Source of the DNA: Cynocephalus volans
Taxonomy: Eukaryota; Chordata; Mammalia; Dermoptera; Cynocephalidae
Direction: 5' to 3'
Assembly: GCF_027409185.1 (NCBI RefSeq)
Contig: NC_084469.1
Location: forward strand, 35,963,293-36,027,292
Length of the DNA: 64,000 bases
The notes under the pieces are model-generated. The model was not told the DNA's origin. It made no database searches and worked only from the letters and a program-made list of their open reading frames with translations. The position numbers and the translations under genes were made by a program. The number at the start of each line of letters is the position of its first letter. Within the stretch, counting starts at the first letter, position 1. This document shows positions 44,301 through 48,499 of this stretch, in pieces.

Positions 44301-46713
44301 GGGAGGAGTCTAAGGGGTGTGGGAAGGTGGGAAGAGTTAAAATAATCTTAATTTGGGAAGGCAGCCAGGACAACTGCACTCCTGGTCTTACTGGGAAAAC
44401 TCCCCTTTGGAGCTGCCAGGTCAATCATCCTAATTTTGAAACATTTCCTTTCACCCACTGGATTTTTGCGGTCATCTGTCACACTTTGGTTGTGGATGTC
44501 AGTGGTTTCACCTGCCTGGTAGCCCTCCCTGCTCACCCACCAGGGCCCTACTTTGTCCCAGCCTCAGTGTGGGTACAGGACCAAGATGGCCAAGGATGCA
44601 TAACAGTGGCTTTTCAGCTGAAATTTATTCCCCGTTTAAATCGCTCACTCTTTTAGTAAATTTCCATAACTAATCTCTCATTCTGTTTCTTCCTGTCTGC
44701 CTTTTTAGGATAATGCCTCTGGCACAGAAGTCACAAGATGTGTGTGTACCTAACGTGTTTTTGCAGGACCACTGGAGTCAACACAACTGGGCTGGGCTGG
44801 TTAAGCCCGTAGATCTCTCCACTGAGCCTGTGCTGGTGACCTTCTGCCATCAGAGGGCTGAAGACTCCACCTCCAGATCTTGCTAATGCTGCCATTTCTC
44901 TGAACATGCAGAGGCGTGCAGACGCTTGTGCCTGTGCAGATTGCTGGGGACTCCTGCATGCCTTTTAACCAGTCACAATCCCCATGCCTCCTACAGCTCC
45001 AACAACATCCCCATAAATATAACTCCTTTCCCACTGTGCACAAGATGGATTTGAAAGGCTGGCCAGTTGGCTAGTTGATCAGGGCACAGCCATGTAAAAC
45101 CAAGGTCAAGGGTTCAGTTCTCTGTACAGGCCAGATGCAAAAAAAAAAAGAAAGAAAGAAAAAGAAAAAGATGGATGTGAGATACAAACCTCCAAATCTC
45201 CTGACTTCTCACTTGGCCGCTGTACATGGGCAAACAAATTCCATTTGGTTGGGTAACTCTCTCTCCATGAGCATGGAGTGCTCTCTGTGGCACTGTCTAC
45301 CTCTCCCTGTCCTGGTGGCAGATCTGCCCTGTCCCCGGCCCTTACTGGTGTCTGGTGCCTCAGCTTTCCCTTCAATTGTTGGCCACTTTTTTTTCCCCCT
45401 GAAAATTAAATTAGCCATATCTGTTTCTATTGCTTGTATCCAAGGAACCTTTATCAGCACACCACTCTTCCTAAAAGACAGCACAGTGTGTATTTATCAT
45501 TAGAATTAAAATGAGTGCAAAGTAAGTTGGTGGGAGGGCCTGCCAATTAGCTCAGTTGGTTAGAACATGGTGTTATAACACCAAAGTCAAGGGTTTGCAT
45601 CCCCTTACCAGCCACCAAAAAACAAAAAATAAAATAGGAGATTTTCACAGTGCTGCCCCACCTGCAGTCTTCCAGCTCAAACCCCAGCCAGCTAAAGACA
45701 AACAGAATATTGCAATGCCAGGATTCACCAGGGTTGCCCAACTCAGTGGAGCTTCTTCTGATTGCACGAGGCTCTTTGAGGACGAGTGGAATGTGGAAGG
45801 AATCGTGTTGCAGGGATGATAACAATCAAGTAGCTGTTCCTGCCTGGGGGTCCCCTCCCCTTCTTCAGGACAGTGGAGTCTATGGTGGGTGGCCTGAGGA
45901 GTGGTCTTTGACTTGCTGGGATAGATGATTAGATGATACAAATCTTGGGGGAAGGGTCATCTCTCCTCGTTGTCTCAGGTTGATATAGAGCAAAGAGTCT
46001 AGGCTTTGGAATCAGCCAGACTGGGTTCCAGTCCTGGCTTTGCCACTTACTAGCTGTGTGGCGTTGAGCAAATTACCCAACTCCTCTGAGCCTCAGTTTC
46101 CCTTTCAGGAAAACAAGGATAATTTTAGCGACATCCCTACCTCCCAGAATCCTTTTGACGTTTCCATGAGTCAATCCATAGTGAAATCATTAAAAGCATG
46201 GATGCTGGAGCTAGATTGCTGGGTTCAAATCCTGATTTGACTGTATATCTATACAGTGACCTTGGGAAAAATACCCACCCTCCCCATGCCTCAGTTTCCC
46301 TTCTGTAAGATAAGAGTAATATCAATACCTGTCTCGTGGGGTTGTATGAAGATTAAATGAGTTAATATTTGTCAAGTGCCTTTATTATTCCTTGATACAT
46401 TATAAGTGCTATATAGGTTTTTGTTAAATAATTTCAAGTGTCTGGTGATAAATCTTGACTACTCTTGTCATCATACCCGTTATCCAGCTCAATGACCTGC
46501 AAGCAGCTGGGGCTTCATACAAGTATGTGGATGTCCATCCTTCAAGACGTCTTCACATTTGGGCAGCTGAATTGGGGTCTCGCTGCCTGGCTGGGTATGG
46601 GTGGTCCTTGCCAGCCCTGGGGGCATTCTCACCTTCACGAGGGGACTTCTCCCCTTAGCAGCCGGGCTCACAAGACCCCTCTCCCCCACACCACACTAAC
46701 CTGAGCTCTCCAT
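1491..46713 (-). CDS. PIK3R6: PI3K-gamma regulatory subunit p84/p87, complete 19-exon coding span
   Basis: This is the span from start to stop codon. PIK3R6 is the adaptor of class IB PI3-kinase: it pairs with the catalytic subunit p110-gamma (PIK3CG) at the inner plasma membrane and couples it to G-protein beta-gamma and Ras signals, mainly in leukocytes and heart. Recognition rests on the exon translations, which follow human PIK3R6 from MESS to the C-terminal NTFSGIVQ. Coding exons (high to low coordinate) are 46701-46713, 36394-36477, 35762-35853, 34694-34762, 33749-33881, 33505-33574, 32196-32379, 30810-30975, 28535-28621, 26931-27354, 26456-26534, 25627-25749, 21964-22074, 16514-16604, 16156-16226, 15237-15327, 12926-13035, 2204-2316 and 1491-1647. 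They total 2268 nt with consistent phases and canonical splice sites. The paralogue PIK3R5 (p101) is longer and differs in sequence, so it is excluded. Confidence 0.96.
1648..2203 (-). other. PIK3R6: Intron 18
   Basis: 556 bp between exons 18 and 19 with canonical ends. I see no repeat or RNA gene in it. Confidence 0.8.
2204..2316 (-). CDS. PIK3R6: PIK3R6 coding exon 18 (residues 667-704)
   Basis: 113 nt encode TMTNTFRAANIQIQSQDQRL and LTLLLDKDNRRTFRDVV. The acceptor is TTGTTGCAG and the donor AG|GTGAGG leaves in phase 2. The D.D.R....VVR motif is shared with the C-terminus of PIK3R5. It is 10.6 kb from exon 17. Confidence 0.95.
3045..3185 (+). repeat. MER5-like hAT fragment
   Basis: The text tgctcataaagatcaccttt ... 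gcccaggcatgggcattttt resembles MER5A-type elements. It is short and diverged. Confidence 0.4.
3715..3935 (+). repeat. MIR SINE
   Basis: tRNA-like head with ggctctgctacttattagct and tail with gattaaatgaaacagtatag. A (TTA)n tract follows. Confidence 0.75.
6535..6700 (-). repeat. MIR SINE
   Basis: Reverse orientation: aatggcagagccaggatctg then ccccggcagtctggctctag. Confidence 0.7.
7440..7545 (+). mobile_element. Short L1 3' fragment
   Basis: It contains ccactgaactgtacacttaa and ggttaagatggtaaaattta, as at the 3' end of the L1 at 48490. Confidence 0.55.
7580..7905 (-). repeat. DNA-transposon-like interspersed repeat, copy 1
   Basis: The text ggggttacgtcccaataaac, then ttgaaatgcatttaatacac, then cagttgggcaacaccctcta is a known mammalian repeat family of DNA-transposon type whose name I cannot fix. 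It recurs in opposite orientation at 35212-35555. Confidence 0.5.
7960..9620 (+). mobile_element. HAL1/L1-related LINE debris
   Basis: A-rich, ORF1-like broken text (gagctgaaagatgcaagtct, catttcagaaccctctatga) flanks the CYN SINE at 9111. The borders are uncertain, and 7960-8700 may be a different piece. Confidence 0.45.
9111..9294 (+). mobile_element. CYN-type dimeric tRNA-Ile SINE
   Basis: Two tRNA-like units are joined by a linker with cctatataggg. The tail has become (AC)n (about 9262-9294). A direct repeat aaatcatatta flanks it at 9100-9110 and 9295-9305 as target-site duplication. It sits inside older LINE sequence. Confidence 0.85.
10620..11430 (+). mobile_element. L1ME-type 3' fragment
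   Basis: Broken ORF2 text includes gaaatgcaagttaaaataat and ctttctggaggacaatttga. A CYN SINE follows at 11431. Confidence 0.6.
11431..11578 (-). mobile_element. CYN-type dimeric tRNA-Ile SINE
   Basis: Reverse orientation; it reads ggggctggccccgtggctca on the minus strand and carries both tRNA-like units. A TTTA-rich tract follows at 11577-11602. I could not find a clear duplication. Confidence 0.8.
12926..13035 (-). CDS. PIK3R6: PIK3R6 coding exon 17 (residues 630-666)
   Basis: 110 nt encode APHRPSTAAPVTDHTCLNVS followed by VTEVTKSSNLAGRSFS. The acceptor is GGTTTCAG and the donor TCT|GTAAGT. The start is a fast-evolving linker, apparently two residues shorter than human. The LNV.VTEV block corresponds to L.LTEVVK in PIK3R5, in the C-terminal domain through which p101 binds G-protein beta-gamma. 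Confidence 0.93.
13735..13925 (-). repeat. MIR SINE
   Basis: Reverse orientation: aacttgtccaaggtcacact and ggcaaagctggggtttgaac. Confidence 0.75.
14318..14480 (-). repeat. L2-like fragment
   Basis: The text ttgattgagtatctaccatg and tgccaggacctgtgttggcc fits an inverted L2 or related LINE end. Confidence 0.4.
14535..14760 (+). repeat. MIR SINE
   Basis: Forward: cctgggttggaatcccagct and cttcagtttcctctccagta. Confidence 0.7.
15237..15327 (-). CDS. PIK3R6: PIK3R6 coding exon 16 (residues 600-630)
   Basis: 91 nt encode ALLSHRPREVTISLRATGLV then LKAIPASDTE. The acceptor is CTCCCCAG and the donor G|GTACGG leaves in phase 1. The 41-bp minisatellite lies in the intron on its 5' side (intron 15, 15631-16003). 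Confidence 0.94.
15328..16155 (-). other. PIK3R6: Intron 15, nearly half minisatellite
   Basis: 828 bp, of which 15631-16003 is a 41-42-bp tandem repeat of nine copies. Nothing else was recognised. Confidence 0.8.
15631..16003 (+). repeat. 41-bp minisatellite, nine copies
   Basis: The unit contains gtctgcatgtaaggtcagcc and ttaacccacccatccc. Copies begin (at gtctgc) near 15637, 15679, 15720, 15761, 15802, 15844, 15885, 15926 and 15967. Copies 1 and 5 have an extra t (42 bp). There are few point differences, so the array is young or homogenised. It lies in intron 15. Confidence 0.97.
16156..16226 (-). CDS. PIK3R6: PIK3R6 coding exon 15 (residues 576-599)
   Basis: 71 nt encode GCSPRRRGAAEGPGAELSLC and YQK. 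I chose the acceptor CTGCAG at 16227-16228 because it restores the family pattern D/E-G-x-S-P-R-R-R-G and keeps frame with exon 14. A second AG 16 nt into the exon (16211-16212) would shift the frame. The donor is AAG|GTCAGT. Confidence 0.92.
16514..16604 (-). CDS. PIK3R6: PIK3R6 coding exon 14 (residues 546-576)
   Basis: 91 nt encode IFFGDLSQDPAEDIFLTELK and VKVQDSKFPR. The acceptor is CTCCAG and the donor G|GTGAGC leaves in phase 1. It lies 5.4 kb from exon 13 and 287 bp from exon 15. Confidence 0.94.
17578..17594 (-). promoter_or_regulatory. Strong CTCF-like motif in intron 13
   Basis: The minus strand reads CCCACCAGGGGGCGCCA, which agrees with the core consensus CCACCAGGGGGCGC. It has the orientation of the gene. 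Occupancy cannot be judged from sequence. Confidence 0.65.
18165..18340 (-). repeat. MIR SINE
   Basis: Reverse: catttcatttaatccaccca, aggtgttaagcaacttgccc and ccatccgggttcttaaccag. Confidence 0.7.
18661..18697 (+). repeat. (CA)n microsatellite
   Basis: Pure CA run after a mixed acacgcgtgtgc stretch. Confidence 0.95.
19738..20003 (+). mobile_element. L1MA-type 3' UTR fragment
   Basis: It contains tggtgatcaaaggatacaaa, gtattgtatacttgaaaatt and the terminal ttatttgtcaattaaaag, which is standard L1 3' UTR text. Confidence 0.75.
21964..22074 (-). CDS. PIK3R6: PIK3R6 coding exon 13 (residues 509-545)
   Basis: 111 nt, phase 0 on both sides, encode PPSLDTSRTVDPFILDVITY and YVRMGTQPIYFQIYTVK. The Y.R.....PI.FQIY pattern matches the equivalent beta strands of p101. 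The acceptor is CCCCATAG and the donor AAG|GTAAGC. Confidence 0.95.
22385..22550 (+). repeat. MIR SINE, diverged
   Basis: Forward: agacagcattgggcaagtta and tctgagtttccttctaggga. Confidence 0.55.
22790..22942 (+). mobile_element. CYN-type SINE, short-dimer subfamily
   Basis: The left unit carries an extra gggagcgcagtggcgctccc segment and the right unit is internally deleted (ggctgagtaccggtcacg). It has an A-rich tail and the flanking repeat gaaatattg at 22781-22789 and 22943-22951. Confidence 0.85.
24150..24328 (+). mobile_element. CYN-type monomeric tRNA-Ile SINE with long (CA)n tail
   Basis: The first 80 bp closely resemble tRNA-Ile, including ggttagctcagtcagttaga and a GAT-type anticodon loop (ttgataac). 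The tail is (CA)n from 24232 to 24304 and then TAAA repeats. A 14-bp flanking repeat (aaaagccagtttgg, one mismatch) lies at 24136-24149 and 24329-24342. Confidence 0.9.
24232..24304 (+). repeat. (CA)n microsatellite, about 36 units
   Basis: Uninterrupted CA run grown from the tail of the CYN monomer at 24150. Confidence 0.97.
24985..25250 (+). repeat. MIR SINE, near full length
   Basis: Forward: gagcatgtgctctggagtca, ctttgggcaagttacctatt and agaacagtgcctggcacttg. Confidence 0.8.
25627..25749 (-). CDS. PIK3R6: PIK3R6 coding exon 12 (residues 468-508)
   Basis: 123 nt, phase 0 on both sides, encode EPVASRQPKLGELAAFLGRM and then DPWYESTVNTLCPAIHKLAE plus M. The LG.(M/V)DPWYE motif is shared with PIK3R5. 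The acceptor is TCCCCAG and the donor ATG|GTAGGG. Confidence 0.95.
25750..26455 (-). other. PIK3R6: Intron 11
   Basis: 706 bp; no repeat family was recognised. Confidence 0.75.
26456..26534 (-). CDS. PIK3R6: PIK3R6 coding exon 11 (residues 441-467)
   Basis: 79 nt encode KRETQKFCLTPRLSLQLYYI followed by PVLAPE. The acceptor is GTTGCCAG and the donor GAG|GTGACA is in phase 0. The L.L.YYIPV strand has a counterpart in PIK3R5 (FFYVPV). Confidence 0.95.
26535..26930 (-). other. PIK3R6: Intron 10
   Basis: 396 bp, about half of it a MIR (26560-26765) that begins only about 25 nt from the exon 11 acceptor. Confidence 0.8.
26560..26765 (+). repeat. MIR SINE in intron 10
   Basis: Forward: ctctgctgtttactatctct and ttctcatctataaaatgggt. 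It lies antisense to the gene and close to the exon 11 acceptor. Confidence 0.75.
26931..27354 (-). CDS. PIK3R6: PIK3R6 coding exon 10 (residues 300-441, largest exon)
   Basis: This 424-nt exon begins KELVLFLRPRSQ, passes through a low-order Ser/Pro/Gly-rich stretch (STDSGIERDLP, GGIKKR, PGSWDGPPGLH) and ends LVLGDDRMLGRLAQAYHRL. The last block resembles the conserved GSDR...GK.ARAY region of PIK3R5 and probably starts the central alpha/beta domain. The acceptor is TCCCAG and the donor AG|GTAGGG. The middle differs most from human, as expected for a linker. Confidence 0.96.
27765..27870 (-). repeat. MIR fragment
   Basis: Reverse: aaggaaactgaggtccagag and gccaggacttgaacccagcc. Confidence 0.6.
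28190..28470 (+). repeat. CACAGA/CACACA simple-repeat tract
   Basis: A 280-bp imperfect tract of cacagacacacagaca-type units with ATA interruptions. It produces long spurious ORFs on both strands. Confidence 0.95.
28535..28621 (-). CDS. PIK3R6: PIK3R6 coding exon 9 (residues 271-300)
   Basis: 87 nt encode DPLQDRPPSTPLPSPYITFH then LWTDEEQL. The acceptor is CTCTGCAG and the donor T|GTACGT leaves in phase 1, so a Trp codon is split across the junction. It links the helical region to the central part of the protein. Confidence 0.94.
29350..29590 (-). repeat. MIR SINE, near full length
   Basis: Reverse: gccaaggtcacatagtaagt-type text with ggcaaagccaggacttgaac. Confidence 0.78.
30375..30610 (+). 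repeat. MIR SINE
   Basis: Forward: tcttggctctgccacttact, tgtgaggattgatttaatac and agtgcttagaacagcaacct. Confidence 0.75.
30738..30755 (-). promoter_or_regulatory. Weaker CTCF-like core in intron 8
   Basis: The minus strand has AGGGGGCGCCA preceded by ACCGC, so the right half fits and the left half does not. It lies about 75 bp from the exon 8 motif in the same orientation. Confidence 0.35.
30810..30975 (-). CDS. PIK3R6: PIK3R6 coding exon 8 (residues 216-271), with three-residue insertion
   Basis: 166 nt encode ASPRRSLERYFHAVVAAVEQ and further helices ending GPAAATRGRCG. The acceptor is GACAG and the donor G|GTAAGC leaves in phase 1. Human p84 has, to my memory, GPAAGRCG here, so A-T-R (about residues 264-266) looks inserted. 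The exon is GC-rich, and its 3' end holds a strong CTCF-type motif on the coding strand at 30815-30833. Confidence 0.95.
30815..30833 (-). promoter_or_regulatory. CTCF-like motif inside coding exon 8
   Basis: The minus strand reads CGGCCACGAGGGGGCGCTG, one of the two best fits to the CTCF core in the window. It codes for the last residues of exon 8, including the Thr and Arg of the ATR insertion. Confidence 0.6.
30976..32195 (-). other. PIK3R6: Intron 7
   Basis: 1.2 kb with a MIR at 31690-31960; nothing else was recognised. Confidence 0.75.
31690..31960 (+). repeat. MIR SINE, near full length
   Basis: Forward: tctgggttcaaatcctgctc, acagtgcctggaacacaaca and ttcaataaacagtgaccgtt. Confidence 0.8.
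32196..32379 (-). CDS. PIK3R6: PIK3R6 coding exon 7 (residues 154-215)
   Basis: 184 nt encode VFLFVDPELVSASVCSALL followed by a helical run with VVSHALQAALGGACQAGALH. The acceptor is TGCCCTCAG and the donor CAG|GTAATT is in phase 0. It corresponds to the region of p101 in which a helical stretch leads out of the N-terminal domain. Confidence 0.95.
32380..33504 (-). other. PIK3R6: Intron 6
   Basis: 1.1 kb of apparently unique sequence. Confidence 0.75.
33505..33574 (-). CDS. PIK3R6: PIK3R6 coding exon 6 (residues 131-154)
   Basis: 70 nt encode TLYQRMVIAEQNLMNELYPY then QE, with split codons at both ends. The acceptor is TTTGCAG and the donor AG|GTGAGT is a full consensus. The YQR.V.AEQ.L motif is shared with the paralogue PIK3R5. 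Confidence 0.95.
33749..33881 (-). CDS. PIK3R6: PIK3R6 coding exon 5 (residues 87-131)
   Basis: 133 nt encode the ATGITEELYQR and RLLTLPTPYCTVALDYAIR blocks. The acceptor is TTACCCAG and the donor G|GTACAA leaves in phase 1. The LPxPYC motif is also found in PIK3R5, which places this exon in the domain shared by the two PI3K-gamma adaptors. Confidence 0.95.
33882..34693 (-). other. PIK3R6: Intron 4
   Basis: 812 bp, C-rich in its left half; no repeat family was confidently recognised. Confidence 0.7.
34694..34762 (-). CDS. PIK3R6: PIK3R6 coding exon 4 (residues 64-86)
   Basis: 69 nt, phase 0 on both sides, encode AESEDLRHVIIPLLHTLMYV followed by LTK. The hydrophobic spacing suggests an amphipathic helix of the N-terminal solenoid. 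The acceptor is TTTTCCAG and the donor AAG|GTGAGC. Confidence 0.94.
34763..35761 (-). other. PIK3R6: Intron 3
   Basis: 999 bp, one third of it a DNA-transposon-like repeat (35212-35555). The rest looks unique. Confidence 0.75.
35212..35555 (+). repeat. DNA-transposon-like interspersed repeat, copy 2
   Basis: Reverse complement of the family seen at 7580-7905 (agtctctgacttcagatgtt ... gatgggtttatcaggaggta). It lies within intron 3. Confidence 0.5.
35762..35853 (-). CDS. PIK3R6: PIK3R6 coding exon 3 (residues 33-63)
   Basis: 92 nt encode a basic, Trp-rich segment starting MWRWSLHKKVERDPRK and ending LLRELEK. The acceptor is GGCTCAG and the donor AAG|GTGGGT leaves in phase 0. This is one of the most conserved stretches of p84 and fits a helix pair of the N-terminal domain. 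The internal ATG could be mistaken for a start, but the upstream exons splice to it in frame. Confidence 0.95.
35854..36393 (-). other. PIK3R6: Intron 2
   Basis: 540 bp; nothing was recognised beyond a short GT run near 36041-36054. Confidence 0.75.
36394..36477 (-). CDS. PIK3R6: PIK3R6 coding exon 2 (residues 5-32)
   Basis: 84 nt encode the start of the N-terminal helical region, with the hallmark VELDLQRSVQAVLREL. The acceptor is CCCCCAG and the donor is G|GTGAGA. It enters in phase 1 and leaves in phase 1. Compared with human, the end of the exon reads NHQ instead of SNQ. Confidence 0.93.
36956..37328 (+). mobile_element. Probable LTR of an ERV1-type element
   Basis: A C-rich block ends with cataaactctttcttaccat and ctctttagca, typical of the R/U5 end of class I LTRs. 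A segment starting agcaagaatc is repeated inside (about 37033 and 37135). The family name is not certain. Confidence 0.4.
38180..38467 (+). mobile_element. 5'-truncated L1 3' end with exact duplication
   Basis: It starts gaccttgagaaaattatatt and ends in poly(A). The exact 16-bp repeat aaaatttcttaggctg is at 38164-38179 and 38468-38483. Inside are a (CA)n tract and a run of 12 G. Confidence 0.85.
38281..38344 (+). repeat. (CA)n followed by a run of 12 G
   Basis: About 24 CA units (38281-38328), then aaacc and twelve G (38333-38344), inside the L1 insertion at 38180. Confidence 0.93.
39263..39380 (+). repeat. Pyrimidine tract (CCTT-type)
   Basis: About 115 bp almost only C and T, with ccttccttcctt runs. 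It is a purine tract on the gene strand in intron 1. Confidence 0.9.
40620..40950 (+). repeat. Old LTR-like interspersed repeat, family uncertain
   Basis: The text (actacatttcccagactccc, then agtgagaaataagcatttgc, then gtcacttgttacagcagctg) resembles a common mammalian repeat ending, but I cannot name it with confidence. Confidence 0.35.
41095..41230 (-). repeat. MIR fragment
   Basis: Reverse: ctttacagatggggaaatca and caaggccacagagcagttgc. A CYN SINE follows at 41251. Confidence 0.55.
41251..41416 (-). mobile_element. CYN-type SINE, short-dimer subfamily
   Basis: Minus orientation with the same left-unit expansion and right-unit deletion as the copy at 22790. Its tail reads as T/G-rich sequence on the plus strand. 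The flanking repeat ctgaagctgcactctt (one mismatch) is at 41235-41250 and 41417-41432. Confidence 0.87.
41815..41990 (+). repeat. MER5A-like hAT element
   Basis: The text ggctacattagtaccaccta, tcagatttctgagggtggag and ctctcatgtgcagctagggt follows the MER5A order closely. Confidence 0.65.
42875..43275 (+). mobile_element. ERVL LTR, MLT2-like
   Basis: It begins ggttaattttatgtgtcaac and runs through ctaatgtggatgggctttat to aataaatctctttctatata. These are landmarks of MLT2, the LTR of ERVL elements. The far 3' end is degraded. Confidence 0.75.
43925..44050 (+). mobile_element. Second MLT2-like LTR piece
   Basis: About 120 bp closely parallel 43015-43131 (ctaatgtgaatgggcttcat ... gccttgagctgggatg). 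It may be the remains of a second LTR or a local duplication. Confidence 0.65.
45057..45167 (+). mobile_element. CYN-type monomeric SINE, diverged
   Basis: It starts ggctggccagttggctagtt, and the B-box-like part ends in a ctctgtacagg remnant. An A/G-rich tail and the flanking repeat aagatggatttga (one mismatch) at 45042-45054 and 45168-45180 support a separate insertion. Confidence 0.75.
45537..45634 (+). mobile_element. CYN-type monomeric tRNA-Ile SINE
   Basis: It contains attagctcagttggttagaa and an ataacaccaa anticodon-loop region, followed by an A-rich tail. It lies 370 bp from the monomer at 45057 in the same orientation. No clear flanking repeat was found. Confidence 0.8.
45985..46160 (+). 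repeat. MIR SINE
   Basis: Forward: gtcctggctttgccacttac and tcctctgagcctcagtttcc. Confidence 0.78.
46190..46420 (+). repeat. MIR SINE
   Basis: Forward: ttgctgggttcaaatcctga and atgcctcagtttcccttctg, in tandem with the copy at 45985. It ends about 280 bp from exon 1. Confidence 0.75.
46701..46713 (-). CDS. PIK3R6: PIK3R6 coding exon 1 (start codon)
   Basis: Thirteen coding bases give M-E-S-S and the first base of codon 5, followed by donor GTTAGT. The ATG has G at +4 but C at -3, a moderate Kozak context. The short coding stub matches the MESS N-terminus of the family and splices in phase 1 to exon 2, which supplies the rest of Asp5. It is too short to stand on its own. The call rests on this match and on phase. 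Confidence 0.85.
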
Positions 46714-46801
46714 GGGAGCCTGTGGAGGTGCTAGGAGGATGTGGTTGTCTCAGACAGCGGAATGGAAAGCAAAGTGGTTGCCTTTCTGCATAGAGGTGGT
46801 T
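46714..46801 (-). other. PIK3R6: PIK3R6 5' untranslated part of the start-codon exon (inferred)
   Basis: Reading the minus strand toward the ATG, a T-rich stretch followed by TTTTGCAG ends at 46802. This is a good splice acceptor, so an 88-nt leader may be spliced to further non-coding exons upstream. The leader holds a short upstream ORF at 46750-46791. The alternative is that transcription starts close by and this acceptor is unused. I see no TATA box or CpG-rich promoter next to it. Confidence 0.5.
46750..46791 (-). CDS. Upstream ORF of 13 codons in the inferred 5' leader
   Basis: The ATG at 46789-46791 opens a 13-codon frame ending in TGA at 46750-46752, 36 nt before the PIK3R6 start. 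Its ATG context (CTCT before it, C after) is weak. It exists in mRNA only if the leader exon is as inferred. Confidence 0.35.
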   Translation of the reverse strand: MQKGNHFAFHSAV

Positions 46802-46924
46802 CTGCAAAATAAGAGGCGATTAGTTAGTGCTCATGGTGGGAAGGTGCAGAAAGTATATTTGGGGAAAGGGAGATGCCCCTAGGGGAACTAGGCTTCTAGC
46901 ATGCTGTAGAGAAGTCTAGATTTA

Positions 46925-47145
46925 CTTAAGAACTACTTATATGGTGCTTCCTATGTGCCAGACACTCTTTAAGCACTTAAAAAATATCACCTCGTTAATG
47001 TTAATTTGGAGCCTATAAAGTAGGTACGATTTCCCCCCCTTTCTACAGACAGGGAAACCAAACACAGCTATTCAAGGTCACATAGCTAGTAAGTGAAGCA
47101 ATGAGGACTTGAAGCTCAGACCATCTGGTTCTAGAGCCCATGCCC
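46925..47145 (-). repeat. MIR SINE
   Basis: Reverse: tatgtgccagacactcttta, aggtcacatagctagtaagt and ccatctggttctagagccca. Confidence 0.78.
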
Positions 47146-47309
47146 CCAATAAGGACCCCAGGCTGCCTCCATGACCCCAGCAGGAGGGACTCCCAGAGTC
47201 TGCTCCCCAGAGCAACACACCCAACGATGGAAAAGCAGAGGAGCTCCAAACAAATCCAAGAGCTTGTTTTTTGGAGGGAAAACAAATAAACATACTTGGG
47301 AAAGCTAAT

Positions 47310-48490
47310 CTAGAGAGAGAAGACAAAGAGACAATATCAGGAATGATAAATGTCACACACATATGGATTTGTAGCAAAATAAAAAGAACATCTGAGCCCT
47401 CTATATCATATATGGCTTTCGGGGAAAATAAAATTGACTCAAAAGTTCTAGAAAAGTTAGAAAAACTGCTTATACTGTATTAGTCACCAATGAGGAAATA
47501 GAGAAAATTGTCAAAGAACTAAGTAGCTCTAAAAAAGCAGTGTCTGGCCCAGATGACTCATCTGATAAGTTCTTTCAAATTGTCAGAGTAAAGAAAATTT
47601 CCATGTTATTTAAACTGCTCCAAAACATGGAGAAAGAATGAAAGATTCTCAGTTTATTTGACAAAGCCAGCTTAAACTTGATACAAAAATCTAATAAAGG
47701 TAGTTTTAAAAAAAATCAGACCTCAACAAACAAAGCAAACACACACCCACACAAAAGAAAAAAAAAAAAAAAAACAAGAAAATAACAAGTGTTGGCAAAA
47801 AAGTGAAAAAATTGGAGCCTTGTTGCATTGCTGGTGAGAATTCAAAATAGTGCAGCTGTTGTGGAAGACGGTATAACAGTTCCTCAAAATTAAACATAGA
47901 ATTACTATATGATCGAGCAATTCCATTTTTAGGTAAATATTCAAAAGAATTGAAAATAGGGACTCAAACAAATACTTTCACTCCAATGTTCGCAGCAGTA
48001 TTATTCAAAATATCAAAAAGGTGGCAACAATCCAGGAGTCCATCAGCAGAACAATAATGAGTGGATAAAGAAAATATGGTACATACATATGATAGTAAGT
48101 TATTCAGCCTTTAAAAAGGAGTGAAATTCTGATACATGCTACACTGTGCATGAACCTTGAAAACATCGTGCTAAGTGAAACAGATCAGACATAAAAGGAC
48201 AAATATTATATAAGTCCACTTATAGGAGATACCTAGAATAGGCAAATTCACAGAGACAGAAACAGCAAGTATAGTAGAAGTTGCCAGGGGCTGAGGGAGG
48301 GAGGACTGGGGAGTTATTGTTTAATGTGTACAGAGTTTTCACTTTAGAATGGAAAAGTTCTGAAAATGGATAGCAGTGATGATTGCACAACATTGTGAAT
48401 GTACTTAATGCCACTGAATTGCACACTTAAAAATGGTTAAGATGGTAGATTTTAATTATGTATATTTCACCAAAATAAAAAAATAAATCA
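47310..48490 (+). mobile_element. L1ME-type fragments with 3' UTR
   Basis: An ORF2-like piece (47310-47720) is followed by a 3' part ending aaaatggttaagatggtaga and caccaaaataaaaaa. The reading frame is broken. Confidence 0.65.
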
Positions 48491-48499
48491 GGCTTACCT

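Larger units (their letters stand above)
36478..46700 (-). other. PIK3R6: Intron 1 (10.2 kb)
   Basis: It contains a probable LTR (36956-37328), a short L1 with TSD (38180-38467), a pyrimidine tract (39263-39380), an LTR-like repeat (40620-40950), three CYN SINEs, a MER5-like element, two MLT2-type LTR pieces and several MIRs. No additional coding exon of the family was found. Confidence 0.75.

Noticed and set aside
1491..46713. Assignment to the paralogue PIK3R5 (p101)
   Set aside because: Shared motifs exist, but the N-terminus (MESS...), the central exon and the C-terminal ...NTFSGIVQ fit PIK3R6, and the length is 755 rather than about 880 residues.
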